Shown: positions 30,932 to 40,970, numbered from the stretch's first letter. The stretch is 64,000 bases of DNA from an uncultured Bacteroidales bacterium (GCA_947072905.1 CAMTKF010000004.1:1-64000), one strand, 5' to 3'. Notes: a model not told the origin generated them from the sequence alone. A program made the numbers and translations.

Positions 30932-31768
30932 ATGATACTGTTTCCGAATGCTAAAATAAATCTTGGCCTTGACATCATATCCAAGCGCCCCGACGGTTAC
31001 CACAACATTTCTACCGTAATGATTCCTATTGACTGGCACGATATACTCGAAATCGTACCGGCCAAGGGTGAATCCACCACACTGACATGCTACGGACATG
31101 CCATAGATTGCCCGCCGGAGAAAAACCTGGTGATGAAAGCCTATAACGCCCTGGCAAATATGACGGGCGGTCTGCCGCCGGCCGATATATATCTTGAAAA
31201 AATAGTGCCCGACGGAGCCGGACTGGGCGGCGGCTCGGCCGATGCGGCCTACACCCTCATTGGCCTTAACGAGGTGTTCAATCTGGGACTGAGCAAAGAG
31301 CAATTGGCGCAGACCGCCGCGCTAATCGGAGCCGACTGTCCGTTTTTCATATACTCGCGCCCGGCTTACTGCTGCGGCACGGGCACAGAAATGAGTTTCG
31401 ATGTAGAACCTGCACTAACACCCCACTCCATCCTTGTGGCCAAACCACGCGTAGCCGGAGTATCTACCGCACAGGCATACGCCGGAGTGAAACCGCAGCA
31501 GCCCACCCGCGACATCCGTCAAATCATATCACTGAGTCCTGAAAAATGGCAGGGCCTGCTGAAAAACGATTTTGAGCCATCGGTATTCGCCCAAATCCCC
31601 CGCTCGGCCGAGCTTAAGAAAGAAATGCTCGAAGGCGGTGCAATATATGCTTCGATGAGCGGATCGGGCTCGGCCGTGTACGGAATTTTCACTAATGACA
31701 AAATGGCACAGACCGTAGCCGAGCGGCTGACCGACTGCGACACTCACATTTCATCAGGCTGTAATTGA
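30932..31768 (+). CDS. ispE: 4-diphosphocytidyl-2-C-methyl-D-erythritol kinase
   Basis: IspE phosphorylates CDP-methylerythritol in the MEP route to isoprenoids. It is a GHMP kinase: the N-terminus reads LFPNAKINLGLDI, and the ATP-binding motif is GAGLGGGSADAAYTL near residue 100. I use the ATG at 30932, giving 278 residues; the upstream TTG falls in the promoter. A late GSGSAVYG motif closes the fold. It is divergent from nuoA and 106 bases before grpE. Confidence 0.95.
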   Translation: MILFPNAKINLGLDIISKRPDGYHNISTVMIPIDWHDILEIVPAKGESTTLTCYGHAIDCPPEKNLVMKAYNALANMTGGLPPADIYLEKIVPDGAGLGGGSADAAYTLIGLNEVFNLGLSKEQLAQTAALIGADCPFFIYSRPAYCCGTGTEMSFDVEPALTPHSILVAKPRVAGVSTAQAYAGVKPQQPTRDIRQIISLSPEKWQGLLKNDFEPSVFAQIPRSAELKKEMLEGGAIYASMSGSGSAVYGIFTNDKMAQTVAERLTDCDTHISSGCN

Positions 31769-31821
31769 ACGATTAAGCCATAAAATTGTTATAAAAGCAA
31801 GGTCAAAAATGCGTTGAAATG

Positions 31822-31829
31822 TATTTTTG
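31822..31829 (+). promoter_or_regulatory. Possible -7 element of grpE
   Basis: TATTTTTG matches TAnnTTTG and lies 45 bases before the grpE ATG. A heat-shock type control cannot be read from it. Confidence 0.4.
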
Positions 31830-31874
31830 GCAAAGTTTTTGCATATAAGACATAGAATTTAACGAAATATAATC

Positions 31875-32465
31875 ATGAGCAACAATAAACACAACGAAGA
31901 ATCAAAACTTCACGAACAAGCAGCCGACTCTCCAGAAGTAGAGGATATCCTCAATGACACAACAAGCGACACTGAGACTGCCGATATTACCGAAGATGAG
32001 GCAGATGCCATGATGAAACAAGTAGCCGACCTCACCGCCGCCCTCGAAAAAGAAAAGAAAGAATATCTCTATCTCAGGGCCGACTTCGACAATTACCGCA
32101 AACGCACACTCAAAGACCGCGAGGATTTGCTCAAAAACGCAGCCGAAAAGGTCCTGAAAGGTCTTCTGCCCATTGTCGATGACTTTGAACGCGGCCTTCA
32201 GGCCACCAAGGACGCTGAAAATGCCGAAGGTGTGCGCGAAGGAATGGAACTCATCTACAACAAGCTTCTGAAATATCTCGCCGACAACGGCGTTACACCG
32301 ATAGATTCTACAGGCAAGCCGTTTGACCCCGACTTCCACGAAGCTATCGCAGCCATACCTGCACCCAGCGAAGACCTCAAGGGCAAGGTTGTCGACACAA
32401 CCACCCGTGGCTATATGCTCAACAACAAAGTTCTGCGTCACGCAAAAGTAGCCGTGGGCGAATAA
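31875..32465 (+). CDS. grpE: Nucleotide exchange factor GrpE
   Basis: GrpE releases ADP from DnaK and sets the pace of the chaperone cycle. The 196 residues have an acidic disordered start, a long coiled coil (about 48-105, with FDNYRKRTLKDRE) and a C-terminal beta domain (GKPFDPDFHEAIAA). The gene is followed 38 bases later by dnaJ, its partner co-chaperone; dnaK itself is not in the window. Confidence 0.95.
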   Translation: MSNNKHNEESKLHEQAADSPEVEDILNDTTSDTETADITEDEADAMMKQVADLTAALEKEKKEYLYLRADFDNYRKRTLKDREDLLKNAAEKVLKGLLPIVDDFERGLQATKDAENAEGVREGMELIYNKLLKYLADNGVTPIDSTGKPFDPDFHEAIAAIPAPSEDLKGKVVDTTTRGYMLNNKVLRHAKVAVGE

Positions 32466-32503
32466 CACCTTATACACATTAATAATATAGGAGCTATCCA
32501 TAT

Positions 32504-33691
32504 ATGGAAAACAAGCGCGATTATTACGAGGTGCTTGGCGTGAGCAAAACGGCAACCCCCGAAGAAATAAAGAAGGCTTATCGAAAGATGGCCATAAAAT
32601 ACCATCCGGACAAAAATCCGGGAGACAAAGAGGCGGAAGAAAAGTTCAAGGAAGCCGCCGAGGCATACGATGTGCTTTCAAATGCCGACAAACGCCAGAA
32701 ATACGACCAGTTCGGCCATTCAATGGGTCCGCAAGGCTTCCCCGGCGGCGGATTCGGCGGATATGGCGGCTTCAGCGGCGGTGGCTTTACAATGGAAGAC
32801 ATCTTCGAGCAATTCGGCGATATATTCGGAGGCCGCTTTTCAAACATGGGCGGGTTTGGCAGTGCGGCAGGTTCGTCGCGCAGCCGCCAGCGCCAGCAGC
32901 GCCGCGGCACCGACCTGCGCATACGCGTGAAGCTTTCGCTCGAAGAAATAGCAAACGGCGCATCCAAGAACCTAAAGATTCCCACATACGTAGCCTGTGA
33001 ACACTGCAACGGCACCGGCGCCAAGGACGGCACTGCATTCGCCACATGTTCAACCTGCCACGGCACGGGTACGGTAATCGAGCAGCACCAAAGCTTCTTC
33101 GGAGTACAACAGGTACAGGCTGTATGCCCCACATGCGAGGGCACCGGCAAGGTGATAACCGAGAACTGCACATATTGCCATGGCGAAGGTATAGTAAGGA
33201 AAGACGAGCAGGTGGCATTCAACATTCCGGCCGGTGTTGCCGACGGCATGACCCTGACTGTAAGAGGAAAAGGCAATGCGCCACGCCACGGCGGAGCACG
33301 AGGCAATCTGCTTGTAGTAATCGAAGAACTGAAGCACCCCGAACTGATACGCGACGGCCAGGACATCATCTACAACCTCATGCTCGACCTCCCCACCGCC
33401 ATACTTGGCGGAACGGTGGAAGTTCCCACAATCGGAGGACGCGCAAGACTGAAGATCGCCCCCGGAACCCAACCCGGCAAAGTGTTGAGAATGAGAGGCA
33501 AAGGTCTGCCGACCACCGAGTCGTCAACACGTGGCGACGAGCTTATAAACGTGATGGTTTACATACCCGAGACAGTTACAGACGAACAGCGCAAGGCTTT
33601 CGAAGCCATGCAGGGAGCATCGAACCTCACACCCAACGAAGACCAAAAGAAACGCATATTCTCGAAGCTCAAACACATATTTGAAGACTGA
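32504..33691 (+). CDS. dnaJ: Chaperone DnaJ
   Basis: DnaJ hands unfolded substrates to DnaK and stimulates its ATPase. The J domain has HPD at 34-36. A Gly/Phe-rich stretch covers about 80-125. Four CxxCxGxG zinc repeats lie between about 165 and 235 ([32 protein letters not shown]). The C-terminal substrate domains complete a type I DnaJ of 395 residues. The start lies 38 bases after grpE. A hairpin terminator follows at 33731. Confidence 0.97.
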   Translation: MENKRDYYEVLGVSKTATPEEIKKAYRKMAIKYHPDKNPGDKEAEEKFKEAAEAYDVLSNADKRQKYDQFGHSMGPQGFPGGGFGGYGGFSGGGFTMEDIFEQFGDIFGGRFSNMGGFGSAAGSSRSRQRQQRRGTDLRIRVKLSLEEIANGASKNLKIPTYVACEHCNGTGAKDGTAFATCSTCHGTGTVIEQHQSFFGVQQVQAVCPTCEGTGKVITENCTYCHGEGIVRKDEQVAFNIPAGVADGMTLTVRGKGNAPRHGGARGNLLVVIEELKHPELIRDGQDIIYNLMLDLPTAILGGTVEVPTIGGRARLKIAPGTQPGKVLRMRGKGLPTTESSTRGDELINVMVYIPETVTDEQRKAFEAMQGASNLTPNEDQKKRIFSKLKHIFED

Positions 33692-33730
33692 CGCGTTAAA
33701 TTACGTTTCAAATCACACAATAATTAATAA

Positions 33731-33769
33731 AATGATTGGATGAGCGTTTTGCTTATCCAATCATTTTTT
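33731..33769 (+). terminator. Terminator of grpE-dnaJ, overlapping the dnaN promoter
   Basis: AATGATTGGAT at 33731-33741 pairs perfectly with ATCCAATCATT at 33755-33765, and the T run continues to 33769. The loop can form a further AGC/GCT stem. The dnaN -33 TTG sits inside the loop and the T run forms part of the promoter spacer. Confidence 0.85.
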
Positions 33770-33778
33770 GTAACTTTG
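33749..33778 (+). promoter_or_regulatory. Consensus promoter of dnaN
   Basis: TTG at 33749-33751 and TAACTTTG at 33771-33778 are separated by 19 bases, matching the Bacteroidetes sigma-ABfr consensus. Transcription should start near 33785, about 40 bases before the dnaN ATG. Confidence 0.8.
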
Positions 33779-33823
33779 TGTGCTTAGATATTATAGAAAT
33801 TAAAAAACAAACATATACCGAAA

Positions 33824-34957
33824 ATGAGATTTAACGTGCCCTGCAAGACCTTCTACAACGCTGTCTCAGCTGTAAGCAAGGTGATAAATGCAAAGAATTC
33901 ACTCAACATCCTCGACAACTTCCGCATTCGCCTTGAGGGTGACGTTCTCACCGTCACCGGCGCCGACATGGACAATGAACTCACCGCCCGCATACACGTA
34001 ACCGATGCCGAGGGCGACTTTTGCTTCTGCGTCACAGCCCGCCGCCTTGTAGACCTTCTCAAAGAATTACCCGACCAGGGAATCACATTCCGCCTTGACG
34101 AACAGACCTACGAAGTGGAAATTGAATACACCGGCGGTAAGTACAACCTGACGGCGATGGACGGCAACGAATATCCGGTTTTCCGCACCGACGAAGATGA
34201 TGCCACCGAGCCTATCTCATTCTCTATCAACTCCACCAACCTCATCAAAGGTCTTGAATACACCATCTTTGCCGTTGGCGATGATGACTACCGACCCATG
34301 ATGAAGGGCGTATACTTCGACCTCGACGAAGACCACCTCACCTTCGTGGCCACCGACACCCACAAGCTTGTGAGATACATCGACAACCGCGTGGCACCCG
34401 GTGCCAAGGGTTCATGTATCATGCCCGTGAAGCCGGCTACTGTAATCCGTACTGTTTTCTCCAAGGAATCAGTTCTCAACTTCACCATCAGCCGCAAGAG
34501 CGCAACAATCGAAAACGAGAACTTCACCTTCAAATGTTCGTTCCTCAACGGACGTTTCCCCGACTATAACCGTGTGATTCCCAAGAATTCACCTTTCCGT
34601 CTGGTTCTCGACCGCTCGGCCGCCCTCAACGCCATACGCCGCGTGGCCGTGTTTGTAGACCCCGGCTACGGTCTTGAGAAGTTCAAAATCACTCCCGACA
34701 AGCTCCTCATCAAGAGCGACGACAATAACATGTGCACATGTGCCCGCGAGACACTTGCATGCTCATACAACGGACCCGAGATGGTGATAGGATTCAGCGC
34801 ACCGTTCCTCATCGAGTTCATGAACGTGCTTCCTACCGACGAGGTATATATCGACCTTGCAGATCCTTCGCGTGCCGGAGTGTTCTCACCCTCTGAAAAC
34901 GAAGAAGGAACCGACCTCGTGATGCTGCTGATGCCGATGAATGTTGATAAGTTCTAA
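33824..34957 (+). CDS. dnaN: DNA polymerase III beta subunit (sliding clamp)
   Basis: DnaN forms the ring that keeps polymerase III on DNA. Its 377 residues consist of three clamp domains of about 125 each. Family segments are GITFRLDEQTYEVEI, then DYRPMMKGVYFDL, and the end MLLMPMNVDKF. It is not next to dnaA, which lies 22 kb away on the other strand, so the classic dnaA-dnaN pair is split. It heads a five-gene run ending in recN. Confidence 0.96.
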   Translation: MRFNVPCKTFYNAVSAVSKVINAKNSLNILDNFRIRLEGDVLTVTGADMDNELTARIHVTDAEGDFCFCVTARRLVDLLKELPDQGITFRLDEQTYEVEIEYTGGKYNLTAMDGNEYPVFRTDEDDATEPISFSINSTNLIKGLEYTIFAVGDDDYRPMMKGVYFDLDEDHLTFVATDTHKLVRYIDNRVAPGAKGSCIMPVKPATVIRTVFSKESVLNFTISRKSATIENENFTFKCSFLNGRFPDYNRVIPKNSPFRLVLDRSAALNAIRRVAVFVDPGYGLEKFKITPDKLLIKSDDNNMCTCARETLACSYNGPEMVIGFSAPFLIEFMNVLPTDEVYIDLADPSRAGVFSPSENEEGTDLVMLLMPMNVDKF

Positions 34958-34969
34958 GAGCTTGTTTAA

Positions 34970-35743
34970 ATGAAACTTACCCTTAAACGCCCCATAGTAT
35001 TCTTTGATCTCGAGACTACCGGTATCAATATCACCAAGGATCGTATAGTAGAGATTTCGATAGTGAAAGTGATGCCGGGCCGCGAAGATGCCCCCGAAGT
35101 GAAAACGCGCAGAATCAACCCGGAAATGCACATTCCCGAGGAATCTACAGCCATTCACCATATTACCGACGAAGACGTGGCCAATGCCCCGACATTCAGA
35201 CAGGTGGCACGTTCGCTTGCCGACTATATCAAAGGCTGCGATATCGCAGGATTCAACTCCAACCGCTTTGATGTGCCTATGCTCGACGAAGAGTTTCGCC
35301 GTGTAGGCGTGGAATTTGACTTCCATAAAGCCCGGTTTGTGGATGTGCAGACCATTTTCCACAAAAAAGAGCCGCGCAACCTTATAGCCGCCTATCGCTT
35401 CTACTGCGACAAGGAGCTGACCGGCGCGCATGGTGCCCAGGCCGATACCATGGCCACCTACGAGGTACTGCTGGCACAGCTGGAGAAGTATGACGACCTG
35501 CCCAACGATATAGAGGAACTGGCTAAGTTTTCGTCGCAGAACAATAACGTAGACTTTGCCGGACGTATGATATACGACGACAAAGGTCGCGAAATCATCA
35601 ACTTCGGCAAATACAAGGGCCAGGTAGCCATTGACGTGCTCAGAAAAGATCCCGGCTACTACAGCTGGATAGAACACGGCGACTTCCCGGGCGACACCAA
35701 ACGCGCCTTCCTGCGCCTGTACATGGAGAGCAAAAAGAAATGA
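34970..35743 (+). CDS. DnaQ-family 3'-5' exonuclease
   Basis: The 257-residue protein has the DEDDh exonuclease fold of the polymerase III epsilon type. Exo I is FFDLETTG (Asp13, Glu15), Exo II is near DIAGFNSNRFD, and Exo III is HGAQADTMATYEVL. After about residue 190 there is an extra region ending in YSWIEHGDFPGDTKRAFL, common in Bacteroidetes members. It lies 12 bases after dnaN and overlaps coaBC by four bases (ATGA). A role in proofreading or repair is likely; whether it serves polymerase III is not shown. Confidence 0.88.
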   Translation: MKLTLKRPIVFFDLETTGINITKDRIVEISIVKVMPGREDAPEVKTRRINPEMHIPEESTAIHHITDEDVANAPTFRQVARSLADYIKGCDIAGFNSNRFDVPMLDEEFRRVGVEFDFHKARFVDVQTIFHKKEPRNLIAAYRFYCDKELTGAHGAQADTMATYEVLLAQLEKYDDLPNDIEELAKFSSQNNNVDFAGRMIYDDKGREIINFGKYKGQVAIDVLRKDPGYYSWIEHGDFPGDTKRAFLRLYMESKKK

Positions 35744-36966
35744 ATAATACAGAAAGCTGCATCAACAGCCTTAAAGGCAAGCATATAGTACTCGGCATAA
35801 CAGGTGGCATTGCCGCGTACAAGGCCGCTGTGCTCACACGTCTGTTTGTAAAAGCCGGTGCGGAGGTGCAGGTCATCATGACTCCGAATGCCTGCGAGTT
35901 CATCACTCCGGTCACCCTCTCAACACTGAGCGGAAAACCGGTCATAAAGGAATTCTTCACAGCTAATACAGGCGAATGGCACAGCCACGTAGACCTGGGG
36001 CTGTGGGCTGATGCCTTTGTTGTGGCTCCGGCTACGGCGTCAACCATAGGCAAGATGGCCAACGGAATTGCCGACAATATGCTGGTGACATCGTATCTGT
36101 CGACCCGCGGTAAGGTGTTTGTAGCACCGGCCATGGACTTCGACATGATGCTCCACCCGTCTACCAAGCGCAATATCGACCTGCTGAAGTCGTACGGCAA
36201 CATCATCATAGAACCGGCCGAGGGCGAACTCGCATCGCATCTCATAGGAAAAGGCCGCATGGAAGAGCCCGAAAACATCATCAAGGCTGTAGCAGCTTAC
36301 TTTGACTCCAAGCAAGACCTCAAGGGCAAGTGCGTACTTGTGACCGCCGGCCCTACATACGAAAAAATCGACCCCGTGCGGTTCATAGGCAACTACTCAA
36401 CCGGTAAAATGGGCTATGCCATAGCCAACGAGGCCGCAAAGCGCGGCGCTGAGGTTATCCTTGTCAGCGGTCCTGTAGAGGGGCTGCAAGTAGAGCCGGG
36501 CGTAGAACTCCACAAGGTGGAAAGCGCCGAGCAGATGCTCGCCAAGGCTCAACAGGGATTTGAGCGTGCAGATATTGCCATACTCTCGGCTGCGGTGGCT
36601 GATTACCGCCCTGCCGAATACATCGACCATAAGATCAAGCGAGAGAAATCAGGCATAGATTCCATTCAACTGGTTAAGAACCCCGATATTGCAGCCACTT
36701 TAGGCGCAAGCAAGCGCAAGGGGCAGATATTGACCGGCTTCGCGCTCGAGACTGACAACGAAAACTCAAACGCCATTGACAAGCTGCACCGCAAGAACCT
36801 CGATATGATTGTATTGAACTCACTACGCGATGCAGGGGCCGGATTCGGCGTACCCACCAACAAGGTAAGCCTTATCTTTGCCGACGGCCGCCCGCAACTC
36901 GACTTCCCCCTGAAGTCGAAAGCCGAAGTGGCCACCGACATCATTGACAACATACTGAAATTATGA
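35740..36966 (+). CDS. coaBC: Bifunctional phosphopantothenoylcysteine decarboxylase / synthetase CoaBC
   Basis: CoaBC performs two steps of coenzyme A synthesis: joining cysteine to 4'-phosphopantothenate and decarboxylating the product. Residues about 14-185 are the flavin-dependent CoaC domain (HIVLGITGGIAAYKAA, with the PAMDFDMM segment). Residues from about 195 are CoaB (VLVTAGPTYEKIDPVRFIGN and ALETDNE). Length 408 is typical. It overlaps both neighbours by four bases, so translation is coupled. Confidence 0.96.
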   Translation: MNNTESCINSLKGKHIVLGITGGIAAYKAAVLTRLFVKAGAEVQVIMTPNACEFITPVTLSTLSGKPVIKEFFTANTGEWHSHVDLGLWADAFVVAPATASTIGKMANGIADNMLVTSYLSTRGKVFVAPAMDFDMMLHPSTKRNIDLLKSYGNIIIEPAEGELASHLIGKGRMEEPENIIKAVAAYFDSKQDLKGKCVLVTAGPTYEKIDPVRFIGNYSTGKMGYAIANEAAKRGAEVILVSGPVEGLQVEPGVELHKVESAEQMLAKAQQGFERADIAILSAAVADYRPAEYIDHKIKREKSGIDSIQLVKNPDIAATLGASKRKGQILTGFALETDNENSNAIDKLHRKNLDMIVLNSLRDAGAGFGVPTNKVSLIFADGRPQLDFPLKSKAEVATDIIDNILKL

Positions 36967-37883
36967 ACTTTATATGTCGTGTATTAGTATTCCTTGTTGT
37001 AGTGTGCAGCTCATACGCAGTGAGCAGCGCACAGGAGCTTAATTGCTCGGTGGAATTCAATACCGACCAGATAAGCGGCACCAACAAGTCAGTATTCGAG
37101 ACATTGCAGTCGGCAGTAAACGACTACATGAATACCACGGCATTTACGCCGATGCAGTTTTCAGCCAATGAAAAGATAGAGTGCCGCCTGTTTTTCACAA
37201 TCAAGGAATACAGTGACGACGGCACTATAAAAGGCGATCTGCAGGTGCAATCAATGCGACCTGTGTACAACTCTGCATATACTACAACGGTAGTTAATTT
37301 CAAAGATTCCAAAATAGACTTCGTATATCAGGAGGGGGAACCGCTGAATTTTACCGTCAATTCCATGGAAAATCAGATAACGGCAATTCTCAACTTCTAT
37401 GCTTATCTCATAATAGCCATGGACTCGGACACATTCGCCCCTAAAGGTGGCGAACCCTATTGGGAACGTCTGAAGCAGATAGTGCAGATGGCACAGTCGT
37501 CAGGCGAAACCGGATGGAAGGCATTTGAAGACACCAAAAACCGCTCGGCCGTCCTCTCCGCTTTTACAGAAGGCAACGGAGGCGAGGCTCTGCGCAAGAT
37601 GCTTTACGACTACCATCGCAACGGCCTTGACCAGATGAACCTGTCGATGGATAAAGGCCGGGCTGCCGTTACCGCAAGCCTTGATGCCATAGGCTCTGTT
37701 TACCAACTGAGCCCTATGTCGGTATCGCTCTCTATGTTCCGCGACGCCAAGATGGATGAACTTGTGAATATATATTCATTGGCTCCGGCAGATGAACGCA
37801 CCAAGGTGTACAACCTTCTGCAACCCATATATCCTACAGACGAAGACAGACTTTCAAAAATCAAAAAAGGTCAGGAAAAATGA
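36963..37883 (+). CDS. DUF4835 family secreted protein
   Basis: A 306-residue protein with an N-terminal signal peptide (MNFICRVLVFLVVVCSSYAV, cleaved near residue 25). It matches the Bacteroidetes-wide DUF4835 family of unknown function, which is often found between coaBC and recN. Visible family features are the opening LNCSVEFNTDQISGTN and the AYLIIAMDSDTFAPKGGEPYW segment (read in parts). It overlaps coaBC and recN by four bases each. Being exported, its work is in the periplasm or outer membrane. Confidence 0.85.
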   Translation: MNFICRVLVFLVVVCSSYAVSSAQELNCSVEFNTDQISGTNKSVFETLQSAVNDYMNTTAFTPMQFSANEKIECRLFFTIKEYSDDGTIKGDLQVQSMRPVYNSAYTTTVVNFKDSKIDFVYQEGEPLNFTVNSMENQITAILNFYAYLIIAMDSDTFAPKGGEPYWERLKQIVQMAQSSGETGWKAFEDTKNRSAVLSAFTEGNGGEALRKMLYDYHRNGLDQMNLSMDKGRAAVTASLDAIGSVYQLSPMSVSLSMFRDAKMDELVNIYSLAPADERTKVYNLLQPIYPTDEDRLSKIKKGQEK

Positions 37884-39550
37884 TTACAAGCCTTCGCATC
37901 ATAAACTATGCGCTCATACGCAATCTTGAGCTGAAGCCGGCCGAGGGATTCAATATCATCACAGGCGAAACCGGCGCGGGTAAATCCATCATAATGGGTG
38001 CTCTGTCGCTGCTGCAGGGCAAGCGTGCCGATGCCCGCGGATATGTGCAGGAAGAGCGCTCGGTGGTGGAAGCTGATTTTGAAATTTCAGAAGAGATTGC
38101 AGCCCGTATAAACCAAGTGCTTGATGAGGCCGGAGTAGCCCATATAGAGAGCAACAGACTCACACTCAGGCGCGAAATACGGCCTACCGGCAGATCAAAA
38201 GCCACTGTCAACGGTACTCAGGTGCAACTGTCGGTTCTGGGCGAGGTGGCCGATAAACTTGTCGACATACATTCGCAGCATAAAAACCTGCTGCTCGCCG
38301 ACCCCGACTTTCAGCTTGAGGTACTTGACAGTCTGGCCGACAATAAGGAGCTGCTCGAAGAATACAAAAAAATATATGCGGACTACCGGGTAGCTCTGCG
38401 CAAGTTTGCCGATACCCGCGAAGAGATATCGCGCACCGCTTCAGATGCCGATTATCTGGAATATCAGCTGAACGACCTCAATTCTGTACAACTGAGTGCC
38501 GGAGAGGAAGAAGAGCTTGAACGCCAACGCAATGCCCTGGCAAATTCATCTGCGATAAGCGAGAAACTGGCATTGGCGGCATCCAACCTTATATGGGCAG
38601 ACAATTCAGCCTCAGAGCTTGTATCAACAGCTTTATCAGCCATCAACGATGCCGCCGGAATGTCTGAAGAATTCGCACCGGTGGCTCAGCGACTTGAAAG
38701 CATGCTCACCGAGCTTGATGATGTGGCCGACTCCATTGCCGACCATGCCAGCCGCATGCAGGACAATCCGCTTGCACTTGAAGAAATAGAGCAACAGCTC
38801 AATAAAATATATGCTCTGAAGACCAAACACCGCGTAGGATCGGTAGAGGAGCTGATAGCTATACGCGACAACATAACATCGAGGCTCGAAGCCCTCAACG
38901 ACTCGGAGACACTGCTCAAATCGCTTGAAAATGAAGCCCGAATGCTCAAAAAACAGGCACTTGAGAAAGCCAATGTACTGTCGTCGCGCCGCAAGACCGC
39001 GGCAAGCGAGCTTGTGAAGCTGCTTACCCAACGGGCAAGGCCACTTGGCTTGACCAATCTTAATATCGACGTTTGTGTCAATACGGGCAAGCTCAATCCA
39101 AACGGCATTGACACAGTTGAATATCTGTTTTCATTCAACAAGAATCAACAGCCCCAACCCATAGGCTCGCGGGCATCGGGCGGTGAGATTTCACGAGTGA
39201 TGCTGGCCCTTAAATCAATCACAGCCGAGCATAGCCACATCCCTACCATTATTTTCGATGAGATAGACACAGGTGTATCGGGCGATGTAGCCAAACGCAT
39301 GGGTAATCTGATGGCCGAGATAGGCCGGCACATGCAGGTAGTGACAATCACACACCTGCCACAAGTGGCTGCCCGCGGCGAACGCCACTTCAAGGTTTAT
39401 AAAGTTGATGAAGCCGACAGCACACGCACCCACATTTCGCTGCTCGATACAGAACAGCGCAAAGCCGAACTTTCGCTGATGCTGAGCGGTAATCCCTGCG
39501 ACCCAACCGCGCTTGCAGCAGCCGAAAACCTGATGAAAAATCAAGATTAA
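37880..39550 (+). CDS. recN: DNA repair protein RecN
   Basis: RecN is an SMC-like ATPase that helps join broken DNA ends. Walker A is GETGAGKSIIMGAL at about residue 29-36. A long coiled-coil middle (about 160-370) separates it from the ABC signature RASGGEISRVML and Walker B IIFDEIDTGVSG. Length 556 is normal. It ends the dnaN-led run. Starting ATG overlaps the previous stop. Confidence 0.96.
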   Translation: MITSLRIINYALIRNLELKPAEGFNIITGETGAGKSIIMGALSLLQGKRADARGYVQEERSVVEADFEISEEIAARINQVLDEAGVAHIESNRLTLRREIRPTGRSKATVNGTQVQLSVLGEVADKLVDIHSQHKNLLLADPDFQLEVLDSLADNKELLEEYKKIYADYRVALRKFADTREEISRTASDADYLEYQLNDLNSVQLSAGEEEELERQRNALANSSAISEKLALAASNLIWADNSASELVSTALSAINDAAGMSEEFAPVAQRLESMLTELDDVADSIADHASRMQDNPLALEEIEQQLNKIYALKTKHRVGSVEELIAIRDNITSRLEALNDSETLLKSLENEARMLKKQALEKANVLSSRRKTAASELVKLLTQRARPLGLTNLNIDVCVNTGKLNPNGIDTVEYLFSFNKNQQPQPIGSRASGGEISRVMLALKSITAEHSHIPTIIFDEIDTGVSGDVAKRMGNLMAEIGRHMQVVTITHLPQVAARGERHFKVYKVDEADSTRTHISLLDTEQRKAELSLMLSGNPCDPTALAAAENLMKNQD

Positions 39551-39594
39551 GAGTGTGTCGGATTAACGATTAACACACAAAGAATATCATATTG

Positions 39595-39610
39595 TAGAAT
39601 TTAAATTCTA
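39595..39610. repeat. 16-bp perfect palindrome before rlmB
   Basis: TAGAATTTAAATTCTA reads the same on both strands. It lies 33 bases before the rlmB ATG and could be an operator or chance in AT-rich DNA. Confidence 0.4.
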
Positions 39611-39642
39611 ACAAACTCCAAAACAACTAAAACTGACTTAAC

Positions 39643-40398
39643 ATGGAACCTACCGACTATATATATGGAATCAGAGCCGTCATGGAAGCTATACGCGGAG
39701 GACGGTCAATTGACAAACTCTTTATCAAAAAAGATCTTTCCGGAGACCTTGCCTCAGAGCTTTTCGGGCTGATGCGCGAACATCGTATCGTAGCTCAGCG
39801 TGTTCCGGTAGAACGTCTCAACCGCATCACACGCAAGAACCATCAGGGCGTAATAGCACTTTTGCCGGCCATAGAATATACCAATCTCGGCAATCTTGTG
39901 ACATCGCTCTACGACGACGGCGTGCTGCCCTTTATCGTGGTACTTGACGGTATAACCGACGTACGCAATTTCGGTGCCATAGCCCGCACGGCAGAATGCT
40001 GCGGTGTCAACGCCCTTGTGATAGCCGAACGCGGCAGTGTGAGCGTAGGAGCAGATGCCATAAAGACCTCGGCCGGCGCACTACACAGCCTGCCCGTATG
40101 CAGGGAACACAGCATCACCGGTGCCGTTAAATTCCTTAAAGACAGCGGATTTAACGTAGTGGCTGTGAGCGAGAAAGCCAACTTCAACTATACCAAAGGC
40201 GACTATGCCGGCCCTACCGTACTGGTTATGGGTGCCGAGGACACAGGCATATCGCCTGAGGTGATGAAACTGTGCGATACACGAGTTTCAATTCCTATGT
40301 TCGGACATATCGGTTCATTGAACGTTTCGGTGGCCGCAGGTGTTATGATGTATGAGGTTGTGCGCCAACGTCTGGAAGCAAATCTCGAAGTAATCTGA
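39643..40398 (+). CDS. rlmB: 23S rRNA 2'-O-ribose methyltransferase RlmB (TrmH family)
   Basis: A SPOUT-class methyltransferase that most likely methylates G2251 of 23S rRNA. The N-terminal substrate-binding domain (residues 1-75) opens TDYIYGIRAVMEAI. SPOUT motifs follow: VLDGITDVRNFGAIARTAE, GAEDTGISPEV, and IPMFGHIGSLNVSVAAGV. Length 251 fits. TrmH-family paralogues are hard to separate by eye, so the target position is less certain than the family. Confidence 0.88.
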   Translation: MEPTDYIYGIRAVMEAIRGGRSIDKLFIKKDLSGDLASELFGLMREHRIVAQRVPVERLNRITRKNHQGVIALLPAIEYTNLGNLVTSLYDDGVLPFIVVLDGITDVRNFGAIARTAECCGVNALVIAERGSVSVGADAIKTSAGALHSLPVCREHSITGAVKFLKDSGFNVVAVSEKANFNYTKGDYAGPTVLVMGAEDTGISPEVMKLCDTRVSIPMFGHIGSLNVSVAAGVMMYEVVRQRLEANLEVI

Positions 40399-40469
40399 GT
40401 GCACCGGCCAACACCGGAATCCATACATTTAACACACAAAAAACTATAAAACACATAAAACATATACCT

Positions 40470-40970
40470 ATGACAAACAACATAGAAGATAAATACACCG
40501 CCGAGGATGCACGATTCATGCAGATGGCTATAGACCTGTCTATTGAAAACGTAGATAACGGCGGTGGCCCCTTTGGCGCCGTTATCGTAAGCCCCGAGGG
40601 CGACGTCATAGCTACAGGCGTAAACCGCGTAACTGCAAACAACGACCCCACAGCCCATGCCGAGGTTTCGGCGATAAGGGCTGCATGCCAAAAGGTGAAA
40701 GACTTCAAATTGCACGGATGCACAGTATACTCATCCTGCGAGCCATGCCCCATGTGCCTGAGCGCACTCTATTGGGCCGGTGTAAAACGCATCTGTTTCG
40801 GAAATACCAAAGCCGATGCCAAGGCCATTGACTTCGACGACCAGTTTATCTACGACCAGATTGAGCTTTCGAGAGAAGCACGGTCAATAAAATGCGACCA
40901 TTTCATGAACAAAGAGGCTATTGTAGCCTTCAACAAATGGCGCGATAAAACCGATAAGGTGGAATATTAG
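40470..40970 (+). CDS. guaD: Guanine-deaminase-like nucleoside deaminase
   Basis: A zinc-dependent cytidine-deaminase-fold enzyme of 166 residues. Zinc ligands and catalytic Glu are His63 and Glu65 (TAHAEVSAI) and Cys93 and Cys96 (CEPCPMC). Two features favour guanine deaminase over the tRNA adenosine deaminase TadA: the segment FDDQFIYDQI and the C-terminal KVEY, both like Bacillus GuaD. It would turn guanine into xanthine in purine salvage. Its stop overlaps the end of znuC, encoded on the other strand, by four bases. Confidence 0.8.
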   Translation: MTNNIEDKYTAEDARFMQMAIDLSIENVDNGGGPFGAVIVSPEGDVIATGVNRVTANNDPTAHAEVSAIRAACQKVKDFKLHGCTVYSSCEPCPMCLSALYWAGVKRICFGNTKADAKAIDFDDQFIYDQIELSREARSIKCDHFMNKEAIVAFNKWRDKTDKVEY

